From positions 1 to 64,000 of the forward strand of contig JBLHMP010000002.1 in assembly GCA_047623555.1 (NCBI GenBank): a stretch of 64,000 nt of DNA, written 5' to 3'. Of the stretch, positions 42,957-51,676 are shown in pieces. A program made the translations under genes and the position numbers. Source of the DNA: NORP181 sp047623555. Lineage in GTDB: Bacteria > Pseudomonadota > Alphaproteobacteria > Rhodobacterales > Rhodobacteraceae. Under the pieces are notes generated by a model, which saw only the letters and a program-made list of their open reading frames with translations, searched no databases and was not told the DNA's origin. How positions within the stretch are numbered: the first letter of the stretch is position 1; the number at the start of each line of letters is the position of its first letter.

Positions 42957-44225
42957 TCAGCTCGCGGTTGCCGATTCCTTTTTGGGGTCTGCGTGAATCA
43001 TCAGCGGCTGCGCATCAGAGATAACAGCCTCTTCGTTGACGACAACTTTGGTCACGCTTTCGAGTCCAGGAAGCTCAAACATGGTGTCCAGCAGGATATC
43101 TTCGAGAATCGACCGCAATCCACGGGCACCGGTTTTACGTTTGATCGCCCGTTTGGCAATTGCCGAGAGCGCGTCCTCGGTGAAGCTTAGTTCGGTATTT
43201 TCCAACTCAAACAGACGCTGATATTGCTTGACCAAAGCATTCTTGGGTTTGGTCAGGATTGTAACCAACGCATCCTCGTCCAGATCCTCAAGCGTTGCCA
43301 AAACCGGCAAACGCCCAACAAACTCTGGGATCAGACCGAATTTCAACAAATCTTCGGGCTCAAGTTCGGTGAAAATCTCACCAACGCCGCGTGCTTCATC
43401 GTCACGCACATCGGCGCCAAAGCCCATTGCACTGCCTTTACCACGCCGCGCAATGATTTTTTCGAGACCAGAAAACGCACCGCCGCAGATAAACAGAATG
43501 TTGGTGGTGTCCACTTGCAGAAATTCCTGCTGTGGATGTTTACGCCCACCTTGTGGCGGTACCGACGCAACGGTGCCCTCCATCAACTTCAGCAACGCCT
43601 GCTGTACGCCTTCGCCCGACACATCCCGGGTGATCGACGGGTTTTCGGATTTCCGGGTAATTTTATCGACTTCGTCAATATAGACGATGCCACGCTGAGC
43701 GCGTTCAACATTGTATTCCGATGCCTGCAACAGCTTCAGAATGATGTTTTCGACGTCTTCGCCAACATAGCCAGCCTCGGTCAATGTGGTGGCATCGGCC
43801 ATCGTAAATGGCACATCCAAAATACGCGCAAGTGTCTGGGCCAAAAGGGTTTTACCACACCCCGTCGGACCAATCAGCAAGATGTTGGATTTCGCCAACT
43901 CTATATCGCTGCTGGATTTCTGCGCGTGATTAAGACGTTTGTAATGGTTGTGAACAGCCACCGACAACACCCGCTTGGCCATCATCTGGCCAATCACATA
44001 ATCATCCAACACTTCGCAGATGTCTTTCGGCGTAGGCACGCCATCCGCTGCCTTCAGCCCACTGGCCTTGGTCTCTTCGCGGATGATGTCCATGCACAGC
44101 TCAACGCATTCATCACAGATAAATACCGTCGGTCCTGCAATCAGTTTGCGGACCTCGTGCTGGCTTTTGCCACAAAAGCTACAATAAAGCGTATTTTTGC
44201 TATCACCGCTTGATTTCGTCGCCAT
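42957..44225 (-). CDS. clpX: ATP-dependent Clp protease ATPase subunit ClpX
   Basis: A 422-residue AAA+ unfoldase. The N-terminal C4 zinc domain is CSFCGKSQHEV...CDECVELC (residues ~14-41). Walker A is GPTGCGKTLLAQ, Walker B IVYIDEVDKI, the sensor and arginine-finger region GLIPEFVGRLPV, and pore loops are GYVGEDVE. The start at 44225 (MATKSSGD) fits the family; the 10 extra codons to 44255 do not. It unfolds tagged substrates for ClpP, whose gene lies 136 nt upstream on the same strand. Confidence 0.97.
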   Translation of the reverse strand: MATKSSGDSKNTLYCSFCGKSQHEVRKLIAGPTVFICDECVELCMDIIREETKASGLKAADGVPTPKDICEVLDDYVIGQMMAKRVLSVAVHNHYKRLNHAQKSSSDIELAKSNILLIGPTGCGKTLLAQTLARILDVPFTMADATTLTEAGYVGEDVENIILKLLQASEYNVERAQRGIVYIDEVDKITRKSENPSITRDVSGEGVQQALLKLMEGTVASVPPQGGRKHPQQEFLQVDTTNILFICGGAFSGLEKIIARRGKGSAMGFGADVRDDEARGVGEIFTELEPEDLLKFGLIPEFVGRLPVLATLEDLDEDALVTILTKPKNALVKQYQRLFELENTELSFTEDALSAIAKRAIKRKTGARGLRSILEDILLDTMFELPGLESVTKVVVNEEAVISDAQPLMIHADPKKESATAS

Positions 44226-44361
44226 ATTTGACCTTTCGGGCTTCGCGTGCCGCAATGTTCTCGTTTGCAGGACATCTTAGGCTAGCGATCATGGGTCCAC
44301 AATCGCAAAACAACGGTTGAACGCACAGTTTTTAAATTCTGTACCATCAACCTAAGATAAT

Positions 44362-44994
44362 TCAGTCTTCCGTGTCATCGCCTTTAGCGCGATTTTCGAC
44401 GATTTCGTCAATATGACCCCAGTCTTTCGCTTCTTGTGGGGACATGAAATTGTCACGGTCCAGCGCCTTTTCCACGGCCTTTTTGGTCTGACCAGTGTGT
44501 TTCACATAGATATCATGCAACCGGTCTTTGAGTTTTTGGGTCTCTTCTGCGTGAATCATGATGTCCGACGCCTGCCCCTGAAAACCACCAGATGGCTGAT
44601 GCACCATGATCCGGCTGTTTGGCAGTGAGAACCGCATGCCCGCTTCGCCGCCTGCCAACAGAATCGACCCCATCGAGGCCGCCTGACCAAAGCACAAGGT
44701 CGACACTTTAGGCTTAATATATTGCATCGTGTCATAGATCGACAAACCGCTGGTGACGACACCGCCGGGAGAGTTGATATAGATGCTGATTTCCTTGCTT
44801 GGGTTTTCAGCCTCAAGATGCAGCAATTGTGCAACGATCAGATGGCTCATCCCGTCATGAATCGGCCCATTGATAAATATGATCCGCTCTTTCAGCAGAC
44901 GCGAGAAGATATCATAGGCACGTTCACCACGGCTGGTCTGTTCGACCACCATAGGCACAAGGGTATTGGTGAAGGTATCAATAGGATCGAACAT
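44362..44994 (-). CDS. clpP: ATP-dependent Clp protease proteolytic subunit
   Basis: A 210-residue serine peptidase. The catalytic Ser is in FGQAASMGSILLAGGEAGMR, His in IMVHQPSGGFQGQA, and Asp in the DRDNFMSPQEA region. The start MFDPIDTFTNTLVPMVVEQTS is normal; the longer frame to 45039 is rejected. ClpP forms the 14-mer chamber used by ClpX and ClpA. It is convergently oriented neither to sox nor acc genes: it runs in the same direction as the soxD end, 171 nt downstream of it. Confidence 0.97.
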   Translation of the reverse strand: MFDPIDTFTNTLVPMVVEQTSRGERAYDIFSRLLKERIIFINGPIHDGMSHLIVAQLLHLEAENPSKEISIYINSPGGVVTSGLSIYDTMQYIKPKVSTLCFGQAASMGSILLAGGEAGMRFSLPNSRIMVHQPSGGFQGQASDIMIHAEETQKLKDRLHDIYVKHTGQTKKAVEKALDRDNFMSPQEAKDWGHIDEIVENRAKGDDTED

Positions 44995-45165
44995 GTTGGG
45001 CCGCCTGCTCTGCTTATAGGTCGGGACTATACCCGACAATTCGTTACCTGAGTCTTAGTATCGCCCAACACGGGCTGCAAGGGGTGGCAGTTTAATTCGC
45101 ACGCGCCCCAGTCGGATTACAATGCGGTACGCGCCTCATTAACCTAACAGGCAGGTTACCGCAAT

Positions 45166-46182
45166 TCAGGGAAACGATTTGAGATAGACAATCACCGCTT
45201 CGATGTCGCCGTCCTTGCGGAACCCGGCAAAGGACATCTTGGTGCCCTTCATATATTTACGGGGTTTTTTCAAGAACGCAGTCAACTCTTCTTCGTTCCA
45301 GATAAGGCCATCTGCGGCCGCAGCCATCATTGGCTTGGAATACTTAAACCCATCAAACACCCCAGCCGCGGAACCAACCACGCCATTCAACACCGGGCCG
45401 GTTCTGTTTTTCGCCCCGTCGCCAACCTGGTGACAGGCTTTGCATTTCTTGAACGCCTTTTCCCCCGCCGCCAAAAGTACCGGATCAACACCCGCGATTT
45501 CAGCATCTTGCTCGGCCATAGGTTCAACAATTTCAACCACTTCGGTCTCAATTTCAGGCGTTACATCCAAAACCGCGGCCCGCATGGTGATTTCCACGCT
45601 CGGCTTGCAGTCACTCATGCAGGGTTCAACCGAAAACGATACCAATTCCACCTCGTCCCGATTGTCGACGAAAAACCCGCCCGCATTGGGCATTTCGACA
45701 TCCAAAAAGTTTTCGTTGGACAGAACAAAATCATCTTCAACCAAATCGTTGGAATACAGAATATAGGCGACGATCGCATAGACCTCGTCATGCTCAAGGC
45801 TCTGCGCGTTCCCAAACGGCATAGACCGGTTGATGTAATCCCATGTGGTCGACAGATACGGCCAGTAGGACCCGACGGTTTTCACCGGATTTTCGCGGTC
45901 AAGCGTGTCTTCGCCCCCGGCCAATTTCGGCCAGTTATCAACACCTTCAGCGAAATCACCGTGACACACGGCGCATTTCTCAGCGAATATTTCTTCGCCA
46001 ACTTCAACAGATCCCGATCCAACCGGAAGGCCAACGCCATCCGGGCGTACATCCAAGTCCCAGGCGGCGATTTCGTCAGGCATTGCAACCCGACCAAGGC
46101 CAAATTTTTCCGCCAGAACAGGACCCGCGGTTACGCCACCCACCAAAGCCGATAGGGCAACCAGATTAAGAAACTTCGACAT
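45166..46182 (-). CDS. soxD: Sulfite dehydrogenase cytochrome subunit SoxD
   Basis: A 338-residue diheme c-type cytochrome with a signal peptide (LNLVALSALVGGVTAGPVLA). The first heme motif CAVCH is near residues 70-74 and the second, CKACH, near 247-251; axial Met candidates follow. SoxD accepts electrons from SoxC in the periplasm and allows the full yield of electrons from thiosulfate. The ATG at 46182 is preceded by GGAGAGG and starts inside the soxC 3' end (17-nt overlap). It is the last gene of the minus-strand sox operon; soxEFGH are not present. Confidence 0.93.
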   Translation of the reverse strand: MSKFLNLVALSALVGGVTAGPVLAEKFGLGRVAMPDEIAAWDLDVRPDGVGLPVGSGSVEVGEEIFAEKCAVCHGDFAEGVDNWPKLAGGEDTLDRENPVKTVGSYWPYLSTTWDYINRSMPFGNAQSLEHDEVYAIVAYILYSNDLVEDDFVLSNENFLDVEMPNAGGFFVDNRDEVELVSFSVEPCMSDCKPSVEITMRAAVLDVTPEIETEVVEIVEPMAEQDAEIAGVDPVLLAAGEKAFKKCKACHQVGDGAKNRTGPVLNGVVGSAAGVFDGFKYSKPMMAAAADGLIWNEEELTAFLKKPRKYMKGTKMSFAGFRKDGDIEAVIVYLKSFP

Positions 46183-47431
46183 TTTCGGCCTCTCCATTTG
46201 GCTTGACCCACCACGTTTGAATTGCGTTGTTGTGATAGATCGAATTCAGCCCGCGCACCGCGCGCAGTTGCGTCTTGGTTGGCTGCACATAACCGGTCGA
46301 ATCCATCGCCCGCGCCTGCAGCAACATTTCTGAACCATCCCAATCATAATCCAGATAGAATCGGGTCAGCGCCATCGCCTTGCCCGGCGCCGCCAGACGT
46401 GCGGTTTTCCAGGTTTTGCCGCCATCAACGGTGACATCGACCCGCTCAATCGCGCCGCGACCAGACCATGCCAGCCCGGTGATGACCAAAGGCCCGGTAC
46501 CGTGGGTGATCGGCGCTTGCGGGCTGGGGCTGGTGATGATGGATTTCGCGTCCATCACCCAGGTCCATTTGCGGGCGAACCCGTCCTCCATCACGTCGGT
46601 GTATTTGCTGGTCTCTTCACGGCTTTCCACCGGTGCGTCGGTGACTTCGATACGGCGCAGCCACTTGATCCAGAGGTTGCCTTCCCAGCCCGGCACAACC
46701 AGACGCACGGGATAGCCATGTTCCTTGCGCAGCGCCTCGCCGTTGGCCTTGAACGCCACCAGAACATCATCCAGCGCCTTGTCCATCGGGATCGACCGGC
46801 CATTGGAAGACGCATCGGCACCTTCGACATACAGCCATTTGCCTGCGGTCTGAATACCCGCCTCGTTCAGCAACGTGCGCAGCGGCACGCCTGTGTATTC
46901 CATGTTGTGAATCATACCGTGAGTGAACTGCGCCCCGTTTAGCTGTGCCCCAGCCCATTCCATGCCGGAATTGGCGGCACATTCGCAGAAATAAACGTGG
47001 TTTTCACGCGGGAACCGCTCCAGGTCGGCGTAGGAGAACACCAAAGGCTGATCGACCAAGCCGTTGATCATCAACCGGTAATCTTCTTTGCGCAGATCAA
47101 TCGCGCCCGAATGATGCCGCTCAAACGCAACGCCTTGCGGTGTGATGGTGCCGTCGAGCGCATGGATCGGGGTAAAGTTGATCGAACTGATGGTATCGGC
47201 CGTTAACCATTCAACATTGCGCCGCACCACGTCGGATTCATAGCTGATTGGCATGCCGTAAGGCGCGGCATCAACCGCGTCGCCAAAGCCCTGCGCCCAA
47301 GGCTGTACCTGGGTAATCAGCGGATCGCCCGCCTGCACGGTACCAGCCGCAACAGCGCCGGCCCCAGCGGCCGCAGCCCCAGTCAGGAACTGACGACGCG
47401 AGGCGGATTTGTTCTTGGAACGAGGTGTCAT
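46166..47431 (-). CDS. soxC: Sulfite dehydrogenase molybdenum subunit SoxC
   Basis: A 421-residue sulfite-oxidase-family protein with a twin-arginine signal (SASRRQFLTGAAAAG). The molybdopterin-ligating Cys is in VYFCECAANSGMEW near residue 148, and LVVPGWEGNLWIKWLRRIEV is the conserved Moco-domain stretch. A C-terminal dimerisation domain follows, with VTVDGGKTWKTA. With SoxD it oxidises protein-bound sulfane sulfur to the sulfone level in the Sox cycle. It lies 24 nt downstream of soxB. Confidence 0.95.
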   Translation of the reverse strand: MTPRSKNKSASRRQFLTGAAAAGAGAVAAGTVQAGDPLITQVQPWAQGFGDAVDAAPYGMPISYESDVVRRNVEWLTADTISSINFTPIHALDGTITPQGVAFERHHSGAIDLRKEDYRLMINGLVDQPLVFSYADLERFPRENHVYFCECAANSGMEWAGAQLNGAQFTHGMIHNMEYTGVPLRTLLNEAGIQTAGKWLYVEGADASSNGRSIPMDKALDDVLVAFKANGEALRKEHGYPVRLVVPGWEGNLWIKWLRRIEVTDAPVESREETSKYTDVMEDGFARKWTWVMDAKSIITSPSPQAPITHGTGPLVITGLAWSGRGAIERVDVTVDGGKTWKTARLAAPGKAMALTRFYLDYDWDGSEMLLQARAMDSTGYVQPTKTQLRAVRGLNSIYHNNAIQTWWVKPNGEAENVEVS

Positions 47432-47455
47432 TCGGAGCTTACCTTCTGCAAGTTC

Positions 47456-49153
47456 TTAGGCGCCAACCACGGTGACGGAATTATTCGGAGCAACCGAAAC
47501 TGTGCCCTGACTACGGATATGGTTTTCCACCACATCCCAGATCTGCGGCCCTTCGGTGGCTTCATTCACCGAGGCCCAACCGGCCACCACATAGGTCTTG
47601 GACGGATCAATCGCCTCGCCGGTTTTCAGCAACGTCATATCGGTGATCCGCGACCCCTGCGGTTTGGTGATGTCGATTTTGTAGCCAAGGCCGCCAACCC
47701 GCACCATGTCGCCACCTTGCTGATAATAGGGATCAGGATTGAACAGGTTGTCACCGACATCCTCCAAGATCACATGAATGAACTCACCAGTCATTTCAGT
47801 GCGATAGGCCTTGCCGTAACTCATAGAGGTGACGTTGAATATATCTTCGCGGGTAATATCCTGCCCCGGCAGGATCGACGGCCCCCAGCGCACGCCGGGC
47901 GACATGGCAATGTCGGCTTCACGCTCAGACATCAGCGCATCACAAATCAAATCATCCCATGTGCCGTTAAAATTGCCACGCCGATACAGCAGGCTATCGG
48001 TCTTGCCGATCACCTCGCTTAGTTGATCCTGAAACGGCGCGCGTTGCGCATCAATCAATGTGCGCACGCCCGCATCTGGCGTGATCACGTCCGAGAATAT
48101 CGGGATCAGTTTATGACGGAACCCCATCATTTTGCCGTCGCGCACATCCAGATCAACCCGGCTGACAAATTTACCGTTTGAGCCCGAGGCGACGATGATG
48201 GTTTGTTCGACCAAAACCGGTTCTGGCAGCGCATCATGGGTGTGGCCCGACAGGATCACGTCGATGCCCTTCACCCGAGTGGCCATCTTTTTGTCCACAT
48301 CAAAACCGTTGTGGCTCAGGCAAACCACCAGTTCGGCGCCCATGCTGCGCACTTCGTCGACCATTTGCTGCATATGTTCATCGCGAATACCAAATGAGAA
48401 TTCAGGGAACATCCAGCCCGGGTTGGCGATCGGCATATAAGGGAACGCCTGCCCGATCACGGCGATTTTGACGCCGCCGCGCTCAAAGAATTTGTACGGT
48501 TTGAATAGTTCGGATGGCTCATCCCATTCGGCGTCAAACACGTTCTGCCCCAAGGCGGCAAACGGCAGGTTTTCCACCATCTCGGTGATGCGGTCGGTGC
48601 CCAAGGTGAATTCCCAGTGGAATGTCATCGCGTCGGGTTTCAGCGCGTTCATCACGTTGACCATGTCCTGGCCTTGGGTGTGATGGCAGGTATAGCTGCC
48701 GTGCCATGTGTCGCCACCATCCAGCAGCAACGCGTCGGGCCGGTCGGCGCGAATGGCGTTGATGACGGTGGCCATCCGGTCAATCCCGCCGACCTTGCCG
48801 TAACCCTGTGCCAAGGCCGAAAAATCGGTTGAAGTCAGCGCATAGGCCGACGGGCTAGCATCAACAACGCCATATGCTTTGCGGAAATCGGCACCGGTGA
48901 CATGTGGCACCTGCCCCTTGTTGCCGCCGACGCCGATATTCACCGACGGTTCGCGGAAATAGATCGGGTTTAGCTGGCCATGAATGTCGGTGACATGGAT
49001 CAGGCTGACATTGCCGTAGGTGTCAAATTCCAACAACTGGTCCTGCGTCAGCCGCTGTTGTGCAGCCAATCGTGACCAATTGCCAAAGCCCGAGGCCCCG
49101 ACCAAGGCCGAAGCCGCCATAGACATCTGTAAAAAATCGCGACGTGAGATCAT
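47456..49153 (-). CDS. soxB: Thiosulfohydrolase SoxB
   Basis: A 565-residue metallophosphatase-fold enzyme exported by the Tat route (ISRRDFLQMSMAASALVG). Dimanganese-site motifs are VTDIHGQLNPIYF, LLDGGDTWHGSYT, SHNGFDVDK and LSGHTHDALPEP. A C-terminal 5'-nucleotidase-type domain follows. SoxB removes the terminal sulfonate as sulfate from SoxY-bound intermediates. The ATG at 49153 was chosen since the Tat motif follows at once. The 110-nt gap to soxA holds its own palindromic operator candidate. Confidence 0.96.
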   Translation of the reverse strand: MISRRDFLQMSMAASALVGASGFGNWSRLAAQQRLTQDQLLEFDTYGNVSLIHVTDIHGQLNPIYFREPSVNIGVGGNKGQVPHVTGADFRKAYGVVDASPSAYALTSTDFSALAQGYGKVGGIDRMATVINAIRADRPDALLLDGGDTWHGSYTCHHTQGQDMVNVMNALKPDAMTFHWEFTLGTDRITEMVENLPFAALGQNVFDAEWDEPSELFKPYKFFERGGVKIAVIGQAFPYMPIANPGWMFPEFSFGIRDEHMQQMVDEVRSMGAELVVCLSHNGFDVDKKMATRVKGIDVILSGHTHDALPEPVLVEQTIIVASGSNGKFVSRVDLDVRDGKMMGFRHKLIPIFSDVITPDAGVRTLIDAQRAPFQDQLSEVIGKTDSLLYRRGNFNGTWDDLICDALMSEREADIAMSPGVRWGPSILPGQDITREDIFNVTSMSYGKAYRTEMTGEFIHVILEDVGDNLFNPDPYYQQGGDMVRVGGLGYKIDITKPQGSRITDMTLLKTGEAIDPSKTYVVAGWASVNEATEGPQIWDVVENHIRSQGTVSVAPNNSVTVVGA

Positions 49154-49183
49154 GGCTCGGCTCTTTCCTGATCGAAATGCACA

Positions 49184-49197
49184 ACATATATGCATGT
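49184..49197. promoter_or_regulatory. Near-palindrome upstream of soxB
   Basis: ACATATATGCATGT is palindromic at 10 of 14 positions and ends 31 nt before the soxB ATG (minus strand). It resembles the ACATA/TATGT dyads at 53062-53078 and 24739-24762. It is a candidate site for the ArsR-type SoxR and suggests an internal promoter for soxBCD. Confidence 0.45.
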
Positions 49198-49263
49198 ATG
49201 AATGTATTAAGTTGCGAAAAAACCCGCGACAGAAATCCGCCGCGGGCTATACTTATTAATTAA

Positions 49264-50103
49264 TTAGTTACGCACCGATGGAGTTTCAACACTCAGACCA
49301 TTGCCCCGGCTGGCGACATAAAGCTCAAGCGCTTTGAACTCGTCTCCGCCCTCGGCGTATGGCGTAGCACGAATGTTTTTCATGCAGCCTTTGAACCGCG
49401 CGTGGCTGCTGTTCAGTTTGGCGTTTTTCAAACGATACGTTGGAAAGCCGTTGATCTGGCCCTGTGACAGGTGATCAGCACGGATCATCACGTCGTAATT
49501 GTCCTCATGGCAATTGGAACAGGACATATCCAGCTGGCCGACACGGGTGTAATACAGCTCTTTGCCTTTTTCCCAATAGGGAGAGGCCGTACCGTCGATG
49601 GCGACATTAACCGGCAAACCACGTGATTGCAGACCGATCAACGCCGTTACGGCGGTCATCTGGGTGCCGGAATATTTCCACGCATCTGCGCCCATACGTT
49701 CAGTGCGACAGTTGTTGACCAGTTCGGTCAGCGTCTCAAGATCGCCGTTTGCGTTCACCCGCGGCATTGTTGCGGTCAGACCGGCAAAACTCTCAACGTC
49801 GTCATGACAGTTCGCACAGCTTTTGCCTTCGGAGCCATCAACCTCGTTATAGAGATCTTGTCCGACATCGACGAACACAAATCCGGGATTGTCGAAATCA
49901 TCCATTTGCAAGGCTTGTGTCTCGTCGGCGCGGTAAATCCAGCCCGAATAAATCCGGTCCAGATTTTCAGTATGTGCAGGCGCTGCCGCCTCGGTCGTCA
50001 TCATCTCTTCTTCGTTGATCAGCAGCTTTGCGTCTTCTCCCGCGACTGCAGCACTCGCCATAAGGCTAAGTGCAGCAACAGTACTTAACAGCTTGGTATT
50101 CAT
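49264..50103 (-). CDS. soxA: Sox system cytochrome c subunit SoxA (diheme)
   Basis: A 279-residue secreted cytochrome. The signal peptide ends at AAVAG; heme motifs are CANCH (residues ~96-100) and CSNCH (~195-199). The active-site Cys near residue 240, in FKGCMKNIRATPYAEGG, is the one that becomes a persulfide ligand in SoxA. Two CxxCH motifs place it in the diheme class. With SoxX it couples thiosulfate to the SoxY cysteine. The start at 50103 is backed by GGGAGG upstream. Confidence 0.95.
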   Translation of the reverse strand: MNTKLLSTVAALSLMASAAVAGEDAKLLINEEEMMTTEAAAPAHTENLDRIYSGWIYRADETQALQMDDFDNPGFVFVDVGQDLYNEVDGSEGKSCANCHDDVESFAGLTATMPRVNANGDLETLTELVNNCRTERMGADAWKYSGTQMTAVTALIGLQSRGLPVNVAIDGTASPYWEKGKELYYTRVGQLDMSCSNCHEDNYDVMIRADHLSQGQINGFPTYRLKNAKLNSSHARFKGCMKNIRATPYAEGGDEFKALELYVASRGNGLSVETPSVRN

Positions 50104-50133
50104 TATTTTTTGCCCTCCCTGACTGTTATTCAC

Positions 50134-50463
50134 TTAGGCCATTTTGACCGATTTTTTGGTGTCATAGACAGATCCGTCATCATCATACCAGGTAAACACA
50201 AAATCACCGGCTTCGGGCACAAGCGCCTGAAACTGAAAATACGGATTGGTCGAAATCGCCGGTTCCATCGTTACATCCACAACGTTCTGGCCGTTAAAGT
50301 CGCAGGTAAACCGGTTGATGATCGAACGTGAAATGGGGTTGCCATCCTTGTCCTTGCGCTGACCGCTTTCCATCTTGTGGCTGATCAGCGTCTTGATGAT
50401 GATCGCATCGCCAGCCGAGGCGGTTTTCGGGACTTTGACGCGGGGTTTTACACCAGATGCCAT
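50134..50463 (-). CDS. soxZ: Sulfur carrier complex subunit SoxZ
   Basis: A 109-residue all-beta protein that partners SoxY. Family motifs: ASGVKPRVKVP, TLISHKMESGQRKDKDG, INRFTCDFNGQNV, and the C-terminal FVFTWYDDDGSVYDTKKS. It has no signal peptide of its own, so it is exported with SoxY, whose Tat signal is intact. AAGGAG lies upstream of the ATG. Confidence 0.95.
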   Translation of the reverse strand: MASGVKPRVKVPKTASAGDAIIIKTLISHKMESGQRKDKDGNPISRSIINRFTCDFNGQNVVDVTMEPAISTNPYFQFQALVPEAGDFVFTWYDDDGSVYDTKKSVKMA

Positions 50464-50504
50464 TTTCTAAACTCCTTGGTTCGGGGAAAGGCTGCAAACG
50501 GCGA

Positions 50505-50924
50505 TCAGCCGCCACAACCCCCGATTGTAACTTTCACAGTCGACGCGGCACGGGCGAAACTGCCGTCAGCCATCTTGGCCACGGCAACAACGTCCTGCGT
50601 GCCTGACAGACGAATGCGGGTTGATGCCTCTTGCGCAGCGGCCAATGGTCCAAAGTTGAACGTCGCAACCGCAGGGGTTGGATTGCCGGTCGCCAAAATC
50701 AGGATCGAAACCGCACCGGGTGCGTCCACAGCAATTGGCACAGTGTTGCCATTTTCGGCAATTTCCGGGGCCGTCAGCGTAACGCCAGTGTCCGCCATTT
50801 CGGCACCACCAGTGAACTCGGCAATCATATCATCCGTGGCGCTGGCATTGGCGCCCATTGGCAGCACGGCCAAAACCGCAGCCCCCAGCCCAAGTGCGAG
50901 AGTGTCGCGTCTTGAGAGTTTCAT
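50505..50924 (-). CDS. soxY: Sulfur carrier protein SoxY
   Basis: A 139-residue protein with a Tat signal (KLSRRDTLALGLGAAVLAVLP) and the SoxY domain, ending in the swinging-arm motif GGCGG whose Cys (residue ~137) carries the sulfur intermediates. The ATG at 50924 is better spaced from AAGGAG than the one at 50930. SoxYZ shuttles substrate among SoxAX, SoxB and SoxCD. It is 41 nt upstream of soxZ and 62 nt downstream of soxX. Confidence 0.95.
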   Translation of the reverse strand: MKLSRRDTLALGLGAAVLAVLPMGANASATDDMIAEFTGGAEMADTGVTLTAPEIAENGNTVPIAVDAPGAVSILILATGNPTPAVATFNFGPLAAAQEASTRIRLSGTQDVVAVAKMADGSFARAASTVKVTIGGCGG

Positions 50925-50986
50925 TGTCATGTCTCCTTAAAATAAGAGCGAAAGCCGCTCGGAAGAACAGGCGCAAAAATCGGCGC

Positions 50987-51445
50987 TTATTGTTCTTGCA
51001 GCGTCATCAAATAGGCAACCACGTCTTCGACCTGCTGGGCCGACAGAATGGATTTGCCATCAAATTTGTCCGCCGGGCGCAGATAACCGGCGTCAATATA
51101 GAACGCAGGCATGATCGTATCCTCAAATGTCATCTTCGAGTTGCTGACGAGGCCGCGCAATTCATCTTCGCTCCAGCGGTCTGCAACACCGTCCAGCGCC
51201 GGGCCAACTTCGCCGTGAAACGACTGTTCTGACAGTTCAGAATTGGCATGGCAGGCCAGACAATTGCCCTGTTTACGATTGGCAAACACCTTGCGCCCAT
51301 TGGCGGCGTCCCCGGCCACACCAGTCAGCGATGATTCAACGGCACCATTGTCAAACTTGACCGCAGTTGGCGCGACAGTGTCTTGTGCCATCGCCGTCCC
51401 TGCAAAAAATGCTGTGACAGCCACGGTTGCGATTAGTTTTTTCAT
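50987..51445 (-). CDS. soxX: Sox system monoheme cytochrome SoxX
   Basis: A 152-residue secreted c-type cytochrome. The signal peptide is ATVAVTAFFAGTAMAQ and one heme motif, CLACH, lies near residues 62-66. SWSEDELRGLVSNSKM-like helix WSEDELRGLVSNS and TIMPAFY supply the likely axial Met. It forms the SoxAX heterodimer. GGGAGGG precedes the ATG. A 231-nt upstream region contains a long inverted repeat (51464-51499) and an ATTC-N8-GAAT site (51641-51656), so a promoter for soxXYZA(BCD) is expected there. Confidence 0.95.
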   Translation of the reverse strand: MKKLIATVAVTAFFAGTAMAQDTVAPTAVKFDNGAVESSLTGVAGDAANGRKVFANRKQGNCLACHANSELSEQSFHGEVGPALDGVADRWSEDELRGLVSNSKMTFEDTIMPAFYIDAGYLRPADKFDGKSILSAQQVEDVVAYLMTLQEQ

Positions 51446-51463
51446 AGTCCCTCCCTTAAAGCG

Positions 51464-51499
51464 TTTCGCAGTGTATCCAGTTTGGGATACGGGGCGAAA
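51464..51499. promoter_or_regulatory. 36-bp interrupted inverted repeat in the soxX leader
   Basis: Arms TTTCGC (51464-51469) and GTATCC (51473-51478) pair with GGATAC and GCGAAA (ending at 51499), separated by 3-nt bulges and a short loop. It starts 19 nt upstream of the soxX ATG on the minus strand. It could be an mRNA leader structure or an operator; it is unlike the TA-rich dyads elsewhere. Confidence 0.5.
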
Positions 51500-51640
51500 T
51501 GCAAACTCCCTTAGACCCTAGTGAGCGTTACCCTATCAATCTTCGCAGATTGAAAGCGGATCGCCTTAGCTACCACAAGCAATTGATGTGGCCTTGCTGT
51601 ATCTATCGTATGCCGACGTACGCTTAGAACGCAACAACAA

Positions 51641-51656
51641 ATTCGATAATGTGAAT
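51641..51656. promoter_or_regulatory. ATTC-N8-GAAT site between soxW and soxX
   Basis: ATTC at 51641-51644 and GAAT at 51653-51656 are separated by exactly 8 nt, the motif I recall for the SqrR persulfide-responsive repressor of Rhodobacter. It extends to AATTC/GAATT. It lies between soxW and soxX, a region bound by SoxR in related sox clusters. Confidence 0.55.
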
Positions 51657-51676
51657 TATTGAAGTCCCTAGGCCTC

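Noticed and set aside
43224..44213. 329-aa open frame on the plus strand opposite clpX
   Set aside because: It is fully antisense to a highly conserved gene, has no family motifs, and is explained by high-GC codon bias.
45140..45158. TAACCT/AGGTTA hairpin as the sox operon terminator
   Set aside because: The stem has only 6 bp and no following T-run on the minus strand; too weak to call.
45430..46155. 241-aa open frame opposite soxD
   Set aside because: It is antisense to a complete diheme cytochrome gene and not protein-like.
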